The position numbers and the translations under genes are program-made. Shown piece after piece: positions 1-7,301 of a stretch of DNA of 64,000 nucleotides. The notes beneath the pieces are model-generated. The model did no database searches. It was not told the DNA's origin and worked only from the letters and a program-made list of their open reading frames with translations. Numbering within the stretch: the first letter of the stretch is position 1; each line of letters starts with the position of its first letter. Origin of the DNA: CAWCFV01 sp963794995 (lineage in GTDB: Bacteria > Actinomycetota > Actinomycetes > JACCUZ01); assembly GCA_963794995.1 (NCBI GenBank), contig CAWCFV010000002.1:434001-498000 (forward strand). The letters are read 5' to 3'.

Positions 1-127
1 CGGCGACGCCCAGGCCCAGCCCCGCCTGGGTCCGCTTGAACCGACGCTGCTCCTCGATCTCGGGAGGCAGCAGGTTCACCCGCGGGAGGGCGATGACCGG
101 TGTGCCGGTCTGCTGCAGGGTGCTCAT
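1..127 (-). CDS. pilN: PilN-type pilus alignment protein, N-terminal fragment
   Basis: Only the first 42 codons lie inside the window; the gene runs off the left edge. The ATG overlaps the pilM stop by four bases (ATGA), so the two are translationally coupled. The peptide contains PRVNLLPPEIEEQRRFKR, the typical cytoplasmic N-terminus of PilN (INLLP motif) that docks into PilM. The membrane helix and periplasmic domain are outside the window. Family role: inner-membrane alignment complex PilM-N-O joining the cytoplasmic motor to the pilus. The assignment rests on this motif and on the pilM neighbour. Confidence 0.85.
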   Translation of the reverse strand, partial: MSTLQQTGTPVIALPRVNLLPPEIEEQRRFKRTQAGLGLGVA

Positions 128-1188
128 GACGCGACTCCCAGTGCGAGGCCGACGGGAACGGCGGCCAGTGGCTCGACGAAGGCGATCTGCTCGGGCGAGA
201 GGCCGGTACGTCCGACCTTGAGGCTGTTCATCGGGGCGCCGACCTCGACCGGGATACGCGTGGTCACCCGGAGGCGCTCCGGCAGGCCACCGAGGCGGGC
301 TCCGCCACCGGTGAGGACGAGGCGGACGATCGGGGTCGACCCGCTGGACGCCAGGTAGTAGTCCAGCGACCCGCGCACCTCCTCGACGAAGGCCGCGGTG
401 ACGGCCTCGATGACCCGGCTCGCGGCCTGGGACTCGGTGGCGGCGCCGGCGGGGTCGGCGGACAGCTGCTGCTTGAGGGCCTCGGCCTGCTCCTGCGGCA
501 CGCCCATGCGCTCGCCGACCGCGTCGGTGACGTCCTGGCCGCCCATGAGCAGGATCCGGACGAAGCGGGGGATGCCGCCCTGGTGCACGACGATGTTGGT
601 CACCCGGGCACCGACGTCGACCAGCGCCTCCACGTCGGCACCGAGGCCGAGATGGTCGGTGTCGGCCAGGGAGCGGATCACCGCGAAGGACGTGAGGTCG
701 ACCATCACGGGCGACAGGCCCGCCTTCTGGACGGCCTCGAGGCTCGCGTTGACCATGTCCCGCGAAGCGGCCACGAGCAGGCCGCGCATGACGCGGTTGC
801 CACCCTCGGTGCTGAGCTCCTCCAGGGGGTGGAAGTCGAGCACGGCCTGCTCGACCGGCATCGGCACGAAGTCCTGGACCTGGAACGCCAGCGACTTCTT
901 CAGCTCGTCGGCGGGCATCCACGGCAGGTCGACCTGACGAACGATGACCTTCTGGTTCGCGACGCCGATGACCACCTTCTTGCTGCTGAACTTGGTGTGC
1001 GCCCACAGCTGCTTGATCGCGGCGGCCACGGCGTCGGAGTCGACGACCTCGCCGTCGCGCACTGCGCCCTCGGGCAGGGCCACCTGGCCGAACTTCTCGA
1101 GAGTGACCTGACCCTTGCCGAACGACAGCTCGGCGGCGCGCACGCCCGAGGTCCCGATGTCGAGACCGATGGCGGATCGACCTGCCAC
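124..1188 (-). CDS. pilM: PilM, actin-like cytoplasmic protein of the type IV pilus
   Basis: 354 aa. It begins GRSAIGLDIGTSGVRAAEL, the phosphate-1 loop of the actin/FtsA fold, and ends with a second nucleotide loop (VRLVLTGGGARLGGL, about residues 290-304), as in PilM. PilM binds the PilN N-terminus and links the PilB/PilT motor to the inner-membrane complex. The start is GTG, supported by a GGGAGGGG Shine-Dalgarno about six bases upstream. A sigma-28-like promoter lies 71 bases upstream at 1259-1285, so pilMN probably form their own transcript, separate from the prepilin peptidase gene that ends at 1294. Confidence 0.93.
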   Translation of the reverse strand: MAGRSAIGLDIGTSGVRAAELSFGKGQVTLEKFGQVALPEGAVRDGEVVDSDAVAAAIKQLWAHTKFSSKKVVIGVANQKVIVRQVDLPWMPADELKKSLAFQVQDFVPMPVEQAVLDFHPLEELSTEGGNRVMRGLLVAASRDMVNASLEAVQKAGLSPVMVDLTSFAVIRSLADTDHLGLGADVEALVDVGARVTNIVVHQGGIPRFVRILLMGGQDVTDAVGERMGVPQEQAEALKQQLSADPAGAATESQAASRVIEAVTAAFVEEVRGSLDYYLASSGSTPIVRLVLTGGGARLGGLPERLRVTTRIPVEVGAPMNSLKVGRTGLSPEQIAFVEPLAAVPVGLALGVAS

Positions 1189-1258
1189 GACGTTCCCCTC
1201 CCAGAGGCGGCCCGTGCCGCGTGGTGCGGCCCCTGGTGGGGCCGGTTCAAGAGGAGGG

Positions 1259-1285
1259 ATCGGACGGTCCGGGCCCGGGCTTGAG
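1259..1285 (-). promoter_or_regulatory. sigma-28-like promoter of pilMN
   Basis: On the minus strand CTCAAG is followed, after a 17-base spacer counted from CTCA, by TCCGAT. The same layout occurs before five other pilus units in this window. The bases just before the -10 box read CCGGACC, also seen at the pilT, pilB and roadblock promoters. The -10 box lies 71 bases from the pilM start. It resembles FliA/WhiG-type promoters (GCCGAT -10); which sigma factor reads it is inferred. Confidence 0.72.
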
Positions 1286-1293
1286 CGATCCGG

Positions 1294-2076
1294 TCAGGCG
1301 AGCAGGGTGTCGAGGTAAAGGTCTGCCAAAGCCCCGCCCCACAGGACGGCCGTCAGAGCGCCCAGCAGCATGAAGGGCCCGAAGGGGATCATCGACCTCC
1401 GGCCGGCCCGCCGGAGGACCATCAGCAGGCCCCCGATCACGCCTCCGAAGAGGAAGCCCAGGAAGCCGCCGGTGACCAGCTCGGCCCAGCCCAGCCAGCC
1501 CAGGTAGCCGCCCAGGACGCCGGCCAGCTTCACGTCGCCGAAACCCATCCCCCTCGGGTACACGAGAGCGAGCAGGAAGTAGAAGGCGTAGAGAGCCGCC
1601 CCGGCGAGGACGACGCGCAGCATCCGTCCGGGGTCGCCGTGCGCGACGGCGGCGGCTCCCAGCAGCACGGCGCCGACAGCGTAGGAGGGCAGGACGATGA
1701 CGTCCGGCAGCCGCTTCACGTCGATGTCGATGAGGGCCAGGGCGACCCCCACCGCCCCGAGGTAGAAAAAGGCCGGGAGCTCGGGCTCGACGCCGATCCG
1801 CACGGCGAGCACGACGAACACGAGCGCCGTCAGCGCCTCGACCACCGGGTAGCGCGGGCTGATCGGCTCGGCGCAGTCGCGGCACCTGCCGCGGAGCAAC
1901 AGCCAGCTGAGGACCGGCACGTTGTCCCGCGGCCGTACCGGGTGGTCGCAGGCGGGGCAGTGCGACGGCGGGCTGACGACCGACTCGCGCCTCGGCACCC
2001 GCCAGACGACGACGTTGAGGAACGACCCGACCGCCAGCCCGAGGACCGCGGCGAGGACCGCGAGCAGCACCGTCAT
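1294..2076 (-). CDS. pilD: Prepilin peptidase (A24 family)
   Basis: 260 aa membrane aspartyl protease that cleaves class III signal peptides of prepilins and N-methylates the new N-terminus. The cytoplasmic loop has the paired CPAC and CRDC cysteine motifs (about residues 41-70) that bind zinc in bifunctional enzymes. The two catalytic aspartates are in ALIDIDVKRLPD (about residue 115) and GFGDVKL (about residue 175). About seven hydrophobic segments surround them. It is the last gene of the minor-pilin unit, 27 bases after the PilX-like gene, and its substrates are encoded next to it. Confidence 0.95.
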   Translation of the reverse strand: MTVLLAVLAAVLGLAVGSFLNVVVWRVPRRESVVSPPSHCPACDHPVRPRDNVPVLSWLLLRGRCRDCAEPISPRYPVVEALTALVFVVLAVRIGVEPELPAFFYLGAVGVALALIDIDVKRLPDVIVLPSYAVGAVLLGAAAVAHGDPGRMLRVVLAGAALYAFYFLLALVYPRGMGFGDVKLAGVLGGYLGWLGWAELVTGGFLGFLFGGVIGGLLMVLRRAGRRSMIPFGPFMLLGALTAVLWGGALADLYLDTLLA

Positions 2077-2103
2077 CCGGCGAACCCTAGGGCAGCCGCC
2101 CGG

Positions 2104-3633
2104 TCAGCCGGAGTAGTCCAGCCACAGCGTGTTGGTGATGATCGTGCTCAGGGGAAGGTCGGCCTGCGCGTCGTAGTAGAGGTCGCTGTGCACCACGTTG
2201 GTGGCGACCAGGCTGTCCGCCGGCTGGGTCGCCTTGCACTGGTCCCCCGCCACGACCGCGCCGACCGCAGAGTTGCTCTGTGTGTACAGGTAGGTCTGGT
2301 CGCCGGCGACGATCCCGCCGCTGGCGATCGGCGCGACCGCGCTGCCGATCTTGATGTTGGACGTGACCCGGACATCGCCATCGGCGTACATCCACATGTT
2401 CGGGTACGCCGTGGTGACCAGGTCGTAGTGGTCCCAGTCGATGTTGCCGTAGCGCTTCGACGCGCAGTTGTCCGGGTTCAACGAGGACGCGATGACGGTG
2501 AACTTGGGCTCGGACCCGTTGCCGTTGCCGTTGGTCACGTTGGCCTTGTCGACGAAGTAGGTGCCGGCCGGGATGTTGGTGCCGGCCTCCCAGGTACGGG
2601 TGCCCGAGACCCAGGTCCAGTTGTTGAACGTGTTGCTTGCGGTCACCGTCGCCGACGTGCACGGGCCGGACGCCGAGTACGGCCGCACGGTGCCGTCGCT
2701 GCACAGGTCGTGCCACGTGGTCAGCACGGTGGGCCCGGCGGTCGCCGCCTGGCTGTAGAACGCGGTGGCGGAGATCGGGGGAACCGTCTGCACCGTGGTC
2801 CCCGACGTGATCCCACCCGAGGCGTTCACCGAGCCGGCGACGGTCCCGGTCGCGGTGACGGCGCCGAGAACCGTGCCGGCGTTGCCGGTGATGTCGATGG
2901 ACCCGTTCGAGTGCACGCTGGCGATGTCGCCGGTCGTCCCGGCAGCCTGCCCGATCAGGAAGCTGCCCTGGAACTCCAGGTTGCCCTGGGTGAGGATCGC
3001 GTTCTGCGGCCGGTAAGGCATGAAGATGTACTCGGACTTGATCAGCCGGACCCTGGGCTCCGTGGCGGTGAAGCTGGGCACGGCGCCGAGCGCGTAGATC
3101 TTCCCGTACTTGCCCGACGAGGTGCCGGGCGACTTGGGCTTGAGGACCACGTACTCGCCCTCGGGCCCGGTCTTGGTGCAGCCCGCGGCGCGCAGGGCGT
3201 CCAGCTTGGTGCGGGCCCAGGTCCGCTCGTTCTGCTCGGCCGTCCGGCCGGGAGTCGCCACGAACGCACCGTTGGCGTCGGACACCTGGGTGACGCCGAC
3301 GTAGGCGGGGAACTGGTAGCCCGAGACGTCGGCCATCGTGCAGCCCAGGCCGCCGCTGGTGCCGGGCACCGGGTAGTCGGTGAACGTGGTGGAGTACTGC
3401 TTCTGGATCGCCGACATGGCCTGGTCGATGCCGTTCTCGGCGACGGCCAGGGACTGCTCGAAGGTGGTCCGCTTCGTCGACTGCTTCAGGCCGGTGACGG
3501 CGTAGGCGGTCGCGGTGACGATCAGCGCGGTGATGAACACGATGGTGCCGATCGCCATGATCATGGCGATGCCGGCGTCGGGCTCGTCCTGAACGCGCCG
3601 CGCGGCGCGCCCCAGGCGCTGGATCGACGACAT
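2104..3633 (-). CDS. PilX-like minor pilin / pilus assembly protein
   Basis: 509 aa. Residues 16-45 read DEPDAGIAMIMAIGTIVF..., a prepilin-type cleavage site after Gly21 followed by a hydrophobic helix. Position 5 of the predicted mature chain is Met rather than the usual Glu, as in PilX/GspK-like tip subunits. The remaining 460 residues are Ser/Thr/Gly-rich and probably extracellular beta structure; I recognise no named domain. The start overlaps no gene but lies one base after the PilW-like stop and has an AAGGGAG ribosome site. It is encoded with PilV-like and PilW-like proteins, so a minor pilin priming or tip role is inferred from context. Confidence 0.75.
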   Translation of the reverse strand: MSSIQRLGRAARRVQDEPDAGIAMIMAIGTIVFITALIVTATAYAVTGLKQSTKRTTFEQSLAVAENGIDQAMSAIQKQYSTTFTDYPVPGTSGGLGCTMADVSGYQFPAYVGVTQVSDANGAFVATPGRTAEQNERTWARTKLDALRAAGCTKTGPEGEYVVLKPKSPGTSSGKYGKIYALGAVPSFTATEPRVRLIKSEYIFMPYRPQNAILTQGNLEFQGSFLIGQAAGTTGDIASVHSNGSIDITGNAGTVLGAVTATGTVAGSVNASGGITSGTTVQTVPPISATAFYSQAATAGPTVLTTWHDLCSDGTVRPYSASGPCTSATVTASNTFNNWTWVSGTRTWEAGTNIPAGTYFVDKANVTNGNGNGSEPKFTVIASSLNPDNCASKRYGNIDWDHYDLVTTAYPNMWMYADGDVRVTSNIKIGSAVAPIASGGIVAGDQTYLYTQSNSAVGAVVAGDQCKATQPADSLVATNVVHSDLYYDAQADLPLSTIITNTLWLDYSG

Positions 3634-3634
3634 G

Positions 3635-4246
3635 TCAGGCTCCCTTGTTCCGGAGGCGCGCGGAGAACTCCGCGGCGCGTAGTGCGGTGCCCCGACCGAC
3701 GATGGCGTCGTACTCGATCTTGACCTTGACCTGGGTGACTCGGGACATGTCCGCCGCGACCGGCACCGGGTCGTACTGGAAGGCGAACGCGGTCCAGAGC
3801 GAGGTCGCCTGCCGGCGGCTGGTGAGCGGGGTGAGACCCAGACCGGTCATCCGCCACACGTCGTAGTGCTCGCCGTCGAGCGACTTCTGCAGCCGCCAGG
3901 TGATGACCTCGGCGTCCTGCTGGACGTAGTCGGAGTTGGAGTCGACCCACAGCTGCAGGTGCGACTGGCAGGTGGCGTCGGTCGTCGACGGGTCCGACGG
4001 GTCCGAGAGCCCGCCGTCGCAGACGACCCCCCGGGACTGCCGCACGTCGCGGCCCAGCCGGTCCATGATGACCTTGGCGTCCTGCAGGCCGCGCTCCTCG
4101 TCCTCGTTGTGGGTGACGAAGCGGCTGGCCTGGATCACGGCACCGAGCACCAGGGTGCCGACGACGCCGGTGAGGATCATGGTGACCAGCAGCTCGATCA
4201 GGCTGAGGCCCGCGTCGCGCTCGCCCCGTGCGGCCCGCCAGGTCAT
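3635..4246 (-). CDS. PilW-like minor pilin
   Basis: 203 aa. The N-terminus MTWRAARGERDAG|LSLIELLVTM is a canonical type IV prepilin leader: basic 13-residue leader, Gly-Leu cleavage and Glu at mature position 5. A hydrophobic helix of about 25 residues follows. The remainder (GLQDAKVIMDRLGRDVRQSRG...) matches the general PilW/minor pseudopilin layout. The ATG shares one base with the stop of the PilV-like gene (TGATG), implying coupled translation. Likely one of the minor pilins that prime pilus assembly. Confidence 0.82.
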   Translation of the reverse strand: MTWRAARGERDAGLSLIELLVTMILTGVVGTLVLGAVIQASRFVTHNEDEERGLQDAKVIMDRLGRDVRQSRGVVCDGGLSDPSDPSTTDATCQSHLQLWVDSNSDYVQQDAEVITWRLQKSLDGEHYDVWRMTGLGLTPLTSRRQATSLWTAFAFQYDPVPVAADMSRVTQVKVKIEYDAIVGRGTALRAAEFSARLRNKGA

Positions 4247-5907
4247 CACTTGACCGCCAGGTCGAGGGCGGCCTGGTAGCCACCGGTGCCGCTGCCGGCC
4301 ACGACCGCGTCGTAGCCGATCCGCACCGCCGTGGACCCGGTGTTGACGACCCGCACGCCGTACTGGCTGTTCTTGGCGACCGTGGTCGTCGTGACCGGGA
4401 CCGAGACGTAGAAGAGCTGCCAGCCGGTGCAGCTGCTGACCACCGAGACCGCGGTGCCGCCGACGGCGGTGGTACCGGAGTACACGACCACGCGGACGCT
4501 CGGGCTGGCCAACGACCCGCTGAGCGGGGCGACCCACATCTTGAGCACCGCGGTACCGCCGATGCTCACGGTGCTGGCCCCGGTGGACACCTTCCAGTCG
4601 GCGAACTGCTTCGCGTCGGCCAGGGCCAGCGCCGCGGCGTTCGTTCCCGCCACGACCGGGTTCAGTGTGCGGCCGGCCAGGGCGTTCACGTCGGTGGACA
4701 TGGCCGCCATCGGGTGGGCGGACGCGCCGGTCAGGTTCATGGACGAGACGCTCTGCGCCGGGGTGTCGGCGATCGACCCGGCGGTGCCGTTGTGCAGCGC
4801 GTAGGACTTCACGCTGTACGAGGCGTTCGGGCGGGTGGCGACCGGCACCAGCGGGCTCCAGACGCAGTCCGCCCCCGAGGGCGGCGGCGGGGTGGCGGTC
4901 GGGGTGGCGGTGGGCGTGGCCGTCGGGGTGGGGGTCGGCGTCGGCGTGGCCGGTCCGTTGGTCACCGATGTGGTCAGCGTCAGGGAGGCGGACGCGCCGG
5001 GCGCCGTCGGCTGGCCCACCGACGACGCGGTCACGACGAGGTCCCTCGTCGAGGGCAGGTCCAGGACGGTGGTCTGCCAGGTGACCAGGATCGGGAGGTC
5101 GGTGGTCGGGTCCAGCCGGCCGGTGTCGATCTGGCCGTCGGCGTTGGTGTCGGTGAGCAGCGTGTCGGTGCCGCTGGTGTACGCGCCGTCGGTGTCGACG
5201 TCCAGGTAGAGGGCCCACGGCGAGGTCGCCGCCGGGCCGCTGAGGACGAGGTTCCAGCGGTCGGGGGCGCCCTGGTTGAGCAGCCGCAGCCTGTAGGTGA
5301 CCAACCCGCCGGGGTTGACGCTCTCGGCGTTGTCTGCCGTGGTGAACGTGTACCGCGGCAGCGGCAGACCGCGCTGGGCCGCCGTCACCAGGCTCGAGGT
5401 GCGTCGGCTGTGGGTCTTCCCGAACGCCGACCAGGTCGTGTAGACCGTGACCCGGCGCAGCTCGGCCGCCGCATAGCCGGGTACCTCGGTGACGTAGGTG
5501 CCGACGGAGTACGTGATCCCGTTGCTGACGACGTCCTTCTTGTGCGCGGTGACGGCAGCACCCGTCACCGGGTAGAGCTTCTCCGAGCCGACGCCGACGT
5601 CGACGCACTTGTCGGCACCACAGTTGGTGATCCGGGCGTCTCCGCCGGGGAGATCGGACGACAGGTGCCCCAGGGCGGCGAAGTCCATCTGCCGGGCCTC
5701 CTCCAGCGCCCGGGTCATGAAGTCGGCGGCCTGCTGGTTCTCCCGGCTGATGAGCGAGGCCCGGACGCCGGAGATGACCGCCGCGGCCAGGGCCGTGGTC
5801 ACCATGGCGACGACCAGCAGGGCGACGACCGACTCCAGCAGGGTGAAGCCCTCGTCACCGGACAGGCGGGCACGACTCAGTCGGGAACGAGCACGGAGCG
5901 ACCTCAT
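4246..5907 (-). CDS. Large PilV-like minor pilin with Ca-binding and Thr-Pro linker regions
   Basis: 553 aa, far larger than ordinary PilV proteins (150-200 aa). Leader ...SGDEG|FTLLESVVALLVV with Glu5 is a prepilin signal (cleavage after Gly20). About residues 190-325 look like a DUF11-type bacterial Ig-like domain containing two Asp-rich loops, DVDTDG and DTNADGQID, of EF-hand/thrombospondin calcium-binding style. A TPTPTPTPTATP linker follows at about 325-350. The last 200 residues form a Ser/Thr/Val-rich beta domain. This layout suits a pilus-tip adhesin carried on a pilin stalk; that role is inferred. It is first in the minor-pilin unit. Its promoter places the start of transcription only a few bases before the ATG. 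Confidence 0.82.
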   Translation of the reverse strand: MRSLRARSRLSRARLSGDEGFTLLESVVALLVVAMVTTALAAAVISGVRASLISRENQQAADFMTRALEEARQMDFAALGHLSSDLPGGDARITNCGADKCVDVGVGSEKLYPVTGAAVTAHKKDVVSNGITYSVGTYVTEVPGYAAAELRRVTVYTTWSAFGKTHSRRTSSLVTAAQRGLPLPRYTFTTADNAESVNPGGLVTYRLRLLNQGAPDRWNLVLSGPAATSPWALYLDVDTDGAYTSGTDTLLTDTNADGQIDTGRLDPTTDLPILVTWQTTVLDLPSTRDLVVTASSVGQPTAPGASASLTLTTSVTNGPATPTPTPTPTATPTATPTATPPPPSGADCVWSPLVPVATRPNASYSVKSYALHNGTAGSIADTPAQSVSSMNLTGASAHPMAAMSTDVNALAGRTLNPVVAGTNAAALALADAKQFADWKVSTGASTVSIGGTAVLKMWVAPLSGSLASPSVRVVVYSGTTAVGGTAVSVVSSCTGWQLFYVSVPVTTTTVAKNSQYGVRVVNTGSTAVRIGYDAVVAGSGTGGYQAALDLAVK

Positions 5908-5916
5908 GGGGGCCTG

Positions 5917-5943
5917 ATCGGCATGCCGGGCGGCGTCCTTGAA
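5917..5943 (-). promoter_or_regulatory. sigma-28-like promoter of the minor pilin unit
   Basis: Minus strand TTCAAG, then a 17-base spacer counted from TTCA, then GCCGAT. The -10 box ends only ten bases before the ATG at 5907, so the message would be leaderless or nearly so. It belongs to the six-member promoter set of the pilus locus. Confidence 0.68.
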
Positions 5944-5983
5944 CGTCGACGGCCCCCGTTCATCCGAACGGGGGCCGTCGACG
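5944..5983 (-). terminator. Terminator after the second pilin gene
   Basis: A perfect 18-bp inverted repeat (arms 5944-5961 and 5966-5983, loop ATCC) starts ten bases after the pilin stop codon. There is no strong T run, as is common in GC-rich actinobacteria. It isolates the pilin message from the minor-pilin unit. Confidence 0.85.
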
Positions 5984-5992
5984 GGCGAACAG

Positions 5993-6436
5993 CTATCCGA
6001 CCAGCTCGTCGCCGGCGTCGCCGGAGATGACCGCCGGGCAGCCGGAGCTGCCCTTGGGCTGGATGCCGCCGGCCATGCTGTCCCAGTACCAGTTGTTCGG
6101 CGAGTCGGCGTGCTGGGCGCTCAGGCAGTAGCCGCGCGACCCGTCGTAGAGCACGACCCGCTGGGTCACCCGCGCCGACACCCGGATGCTGTCCTCCGCC
6201 GCCTGGATCTCGGCGATCGTCGCGTACCTGCCGTGCGCGACGAGGTAACCCTCCTGGAAGTTCGCCAGGTTGCGCAGGTCGGACCGCACGGCCGTGTCGT
6301 AGGCCTTGACACGCTGGTTGAGGAACACCGGGATCGCTACCGCCGCCAGGATGCCGATGATGATGATGACGACGAGCAGCTCGATCAAGGTGAACCCCGC
6401 GTCTCCCCCGGACGACGGTCTGCTTCGTGGTGCCAT
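5993..6436 (-). CDS. Type IV pilin (second major-type pilin)
   Basis: 147 aa. Leader MAPRSRPSSGGDAG|FTLIELLVVIIIIGILAAV is a textbook prepilin signal with Glu5. The mature protein has the N-terminal helix and a short C-terminal globular domain with a cysteine pair (Cys near GYCLSAQ and Cys near GSSGCP, about residues 104 and 133) that could form the pilin D-loop disulfide. The ATG at 6436 is chosen over an upstream in-frame ATG because it gives a normal-length leader and has an AAGGGGGTGAGG ribosome site. It shares the helix sequence with the neighbouring 132-aa pilin but differs in the head, so it may be a minor or alternative pilin. Terminators flank the gene on both sides. Confidence 0.9.
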   Translation of the reverse strand: MAPRSRPSSGGDAGFTLIELLVVIIIIGILAAVAIPVFLNQRVKAYDTAVRSDLRNLANFQEGYLVAHGRYATIAEIQAAEDSIRVSARVTQRVVLYDGSRGYCLSAQHADSPNNWYWDSMAGGIQPKGSSGCPAVISGDAGDELVG

Positions 6437-6521
6437 GGTGGCCTCACCCCCTTCCGCTTCCTTGTGTCGGCTCCCGCCGCGGTCGCGTTCATGAGCCGAA
6501 CGGGTCAAGCGCCTGCAAAGC

Positions 6522-6555
6522 CGTGTGGCCCCCGGCTGTCGCCGGGGGCCACACG
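6522..6555 (-). terminator. Terminator after the first pilin gene
   Basis: A perfect 15-bp inverted repeat (arms 6522-6536 and 6541-6555, loop TGTC) begins 19 bases after the stop of the 132-aa pilin. It should end the riboswitch-controlled pilin transcript before the second pilin gene. Confidence 0.85.
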
Positions 6556-6573
6556 AGATCCGTCAGGCGTGGA

Positions 6574-6972
6574 TCAGAAGGTGCAGGTGCCACTCGTCTT
6601 CGGAATGCCGTCGTTGCTGTCGTACGTCCACTCGGTGCCCGACTCCGAGCAGACCGTGAGGACGTAGCTGGTGCCGGCGACCGCGGTGGCGGTGTGGGCG
6701 TTGACGTTGGCCGAGGTCTTGAAGCCGGCCGACTGCAGGGCGGCGACCGAGGAGCTGTAGACCCCGCTGTCGGTGAGGTAGGTCTCCTCGGCGGTGGCCA
6801 TGTTCTTCAGGTCGCCCTTGGCCTGGGCGTCCCAGCCCTTCTTCCGCTGGTTGAGGAAGACCGGGATGGCGATGGCCGCGAGAATGCCGATGATGATGAT
6901 GACGACGAGGAGCTCGATCAGGGTGAAGCCCTGGTCCTTCTCCTCCGCCGACTTGCGGATGCGAGCGAGCAT
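6574..6972 (-). CDS. pilA: Major type IV pilin (PilA)
   Basis: 132 aa. Leader MLARIRKSAEEKDQG|FTLIELLVVIIIIGILAAIAIPVFLNQ is a classical prepilin signal with Glu5. The small head ends with a Cys-containing tail (LTVCSESG ... SGTCTF), so the C-terminal D-loop can be disulfide-closed. The ATG at 6972 gives the normal 15-residue leader and has GGAG eight bases upstream. Its dedicated promoter, long leader with a GEMM-I riboswitch and strong terminator mark it as the chief regulated pilin. The assignment as the main fibre subunit is inferred from this and from its position after pilC. Confidence 0.92.
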   Translation of the reverse strand: MLARIRKSAEEKDQGFTLIELLVVIIIIGILAAIAIPVFLNQRKKGWDAQAKGDLKNMATAEETYLTDSGVYSSSVAALQSAGFKTSANVNAHTATAVAGTSYVLTVCSESGTEWTYDSNDGIPKTSGTCTF

Positions 6973-6982
6973 GTGATGCTCC

Positions 6983-6995
6983 GTCCTTTCAGGAC
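6983..6995 (-). promoter_or_regulatory. Hairpin covering the pilA ribosome-binding region
   Basis: Minus strand GTCCT-GAA-AGGAC, a 5-bp stem whose 3' arm overlaps the AAGGA stretch about 12 bases before the pilA ATG. It could limit ribosome access and act as part of the riboswitch expression platform. Its regulatory role is inferred. Confidence 0.4.
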
Positions 6996-7027
6996 CGTTC
7001 CCGTGAGCCACGCCGCCGGTCCCTCGC

Positions 7028-7045
7028 GGCACCCTGGCGGGTGCC
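7028..7045 (-). promoter_or_regulatory. Hairpin immediately downstream of the riboswitch aptamer
   Basis: Perfect 7-bp stem GGCACCC-GCCA-GGGTGCC (minus strand), seven bases beyond the aptamer. There is no T tract. Because its 5' arm repeats the GGCAC of the aptamer start, it could compete with aptamer pairing and act as a terminator or structural switch. Confidence 0.45.
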
Positions 7046-7051
7046 GGCCGA

Positions 7052-7125
7052 GGCAGCTGGGCTGACCGCGATCTCTGTCACGCGGTTCCCTGGCTTTGCG
7101 ACCCCACCTTCCGGCGGGTGTGCCG
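7052..7125 (-). ncRNA. GEMM-I (cyclic-di-GMP-I type) riboswitch in the pilA leader
   Basis: The minus strand shows the two adjoining GEMM hairpins. In the first, outer GGC/GCC pairs enclose an inner stem CCCGCC/GGTGGG closed by a GGAA (GNRA) tetraloop, with the hallmark internal-loop string TCGCAAAGCC. The second helix has ACCGCG pairing with CGCGGT and ends in the receptor-like strand GGTCAGCC, followed by AGCTGCC. The aptamer lies 80 bases before the pilA ATG and about 35 bases after the -10 box of its promoter. The family senses c-di-GMP, or 3',3'-cGAMP in one subclass; which ligand binds here cannot be decided by eye. Confidence 0.85.
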
Positions 7126-7159
7126 TTTCTGGCCGGTGTGGCTCGTTGACAGAGAAGAC

Positions 7160-7186
7160 TTCGGGTCCCCCAGGCGCCGGCTTGAG
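7160..7186 (-). promoter_or_regulatory. sigma-28-like promoter of pilA
   Basis: Minus strand CTCAAG, 17-base spacer counted from CTCA, then CCCGAA. Transcription from here would give a leader of roughly 180 nt that contains the whole riboswitch. Same architecture as the other five pilus-unit promoters. This 329-base stretch without a gene (6973-7301) holds the promoter, riboswitch, two hairpins and the pilC terminator. Confidence 0.72.
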
Positions 7187-7242
7187 CCCTGACCGGGGGC
7201 GATTTTCGTACCTCACCCTGACGGGCTAGGACGAAAGCCCGA

Positions 7243-7269
7243 AGGCCGGGCCCGCGTGGGGCCCGGCCT
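7243..7269 (-). terminator. Terminator after pilC
   Basis: Perfect 11-bp inverted repeat (arms 7243-7253 and 7259-7269, loop GCGTG) 33 bases after the pilC stop. It separates pilT-pilC from the pilA promoter. Confidence 0.8.
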
Positions 7270-7301
7270 CCGGTCGGAGAGCGGCGAACAGGAGCTCGAC
7301 G

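Noticed and set aside
1639..3723. Long plus-strand frame over the prepilin peptidase and PilX-like genes
   Set aside because: Antisense frame produced by codon bias; no ribosome site and no recognisable protein.
6466..6495. Seventh sigma-28-like promoter before the second pilin
   Set aside because: CTCA and GCCGAC are 20 bases apart instead of 16-17; kept only as a weak possibility.
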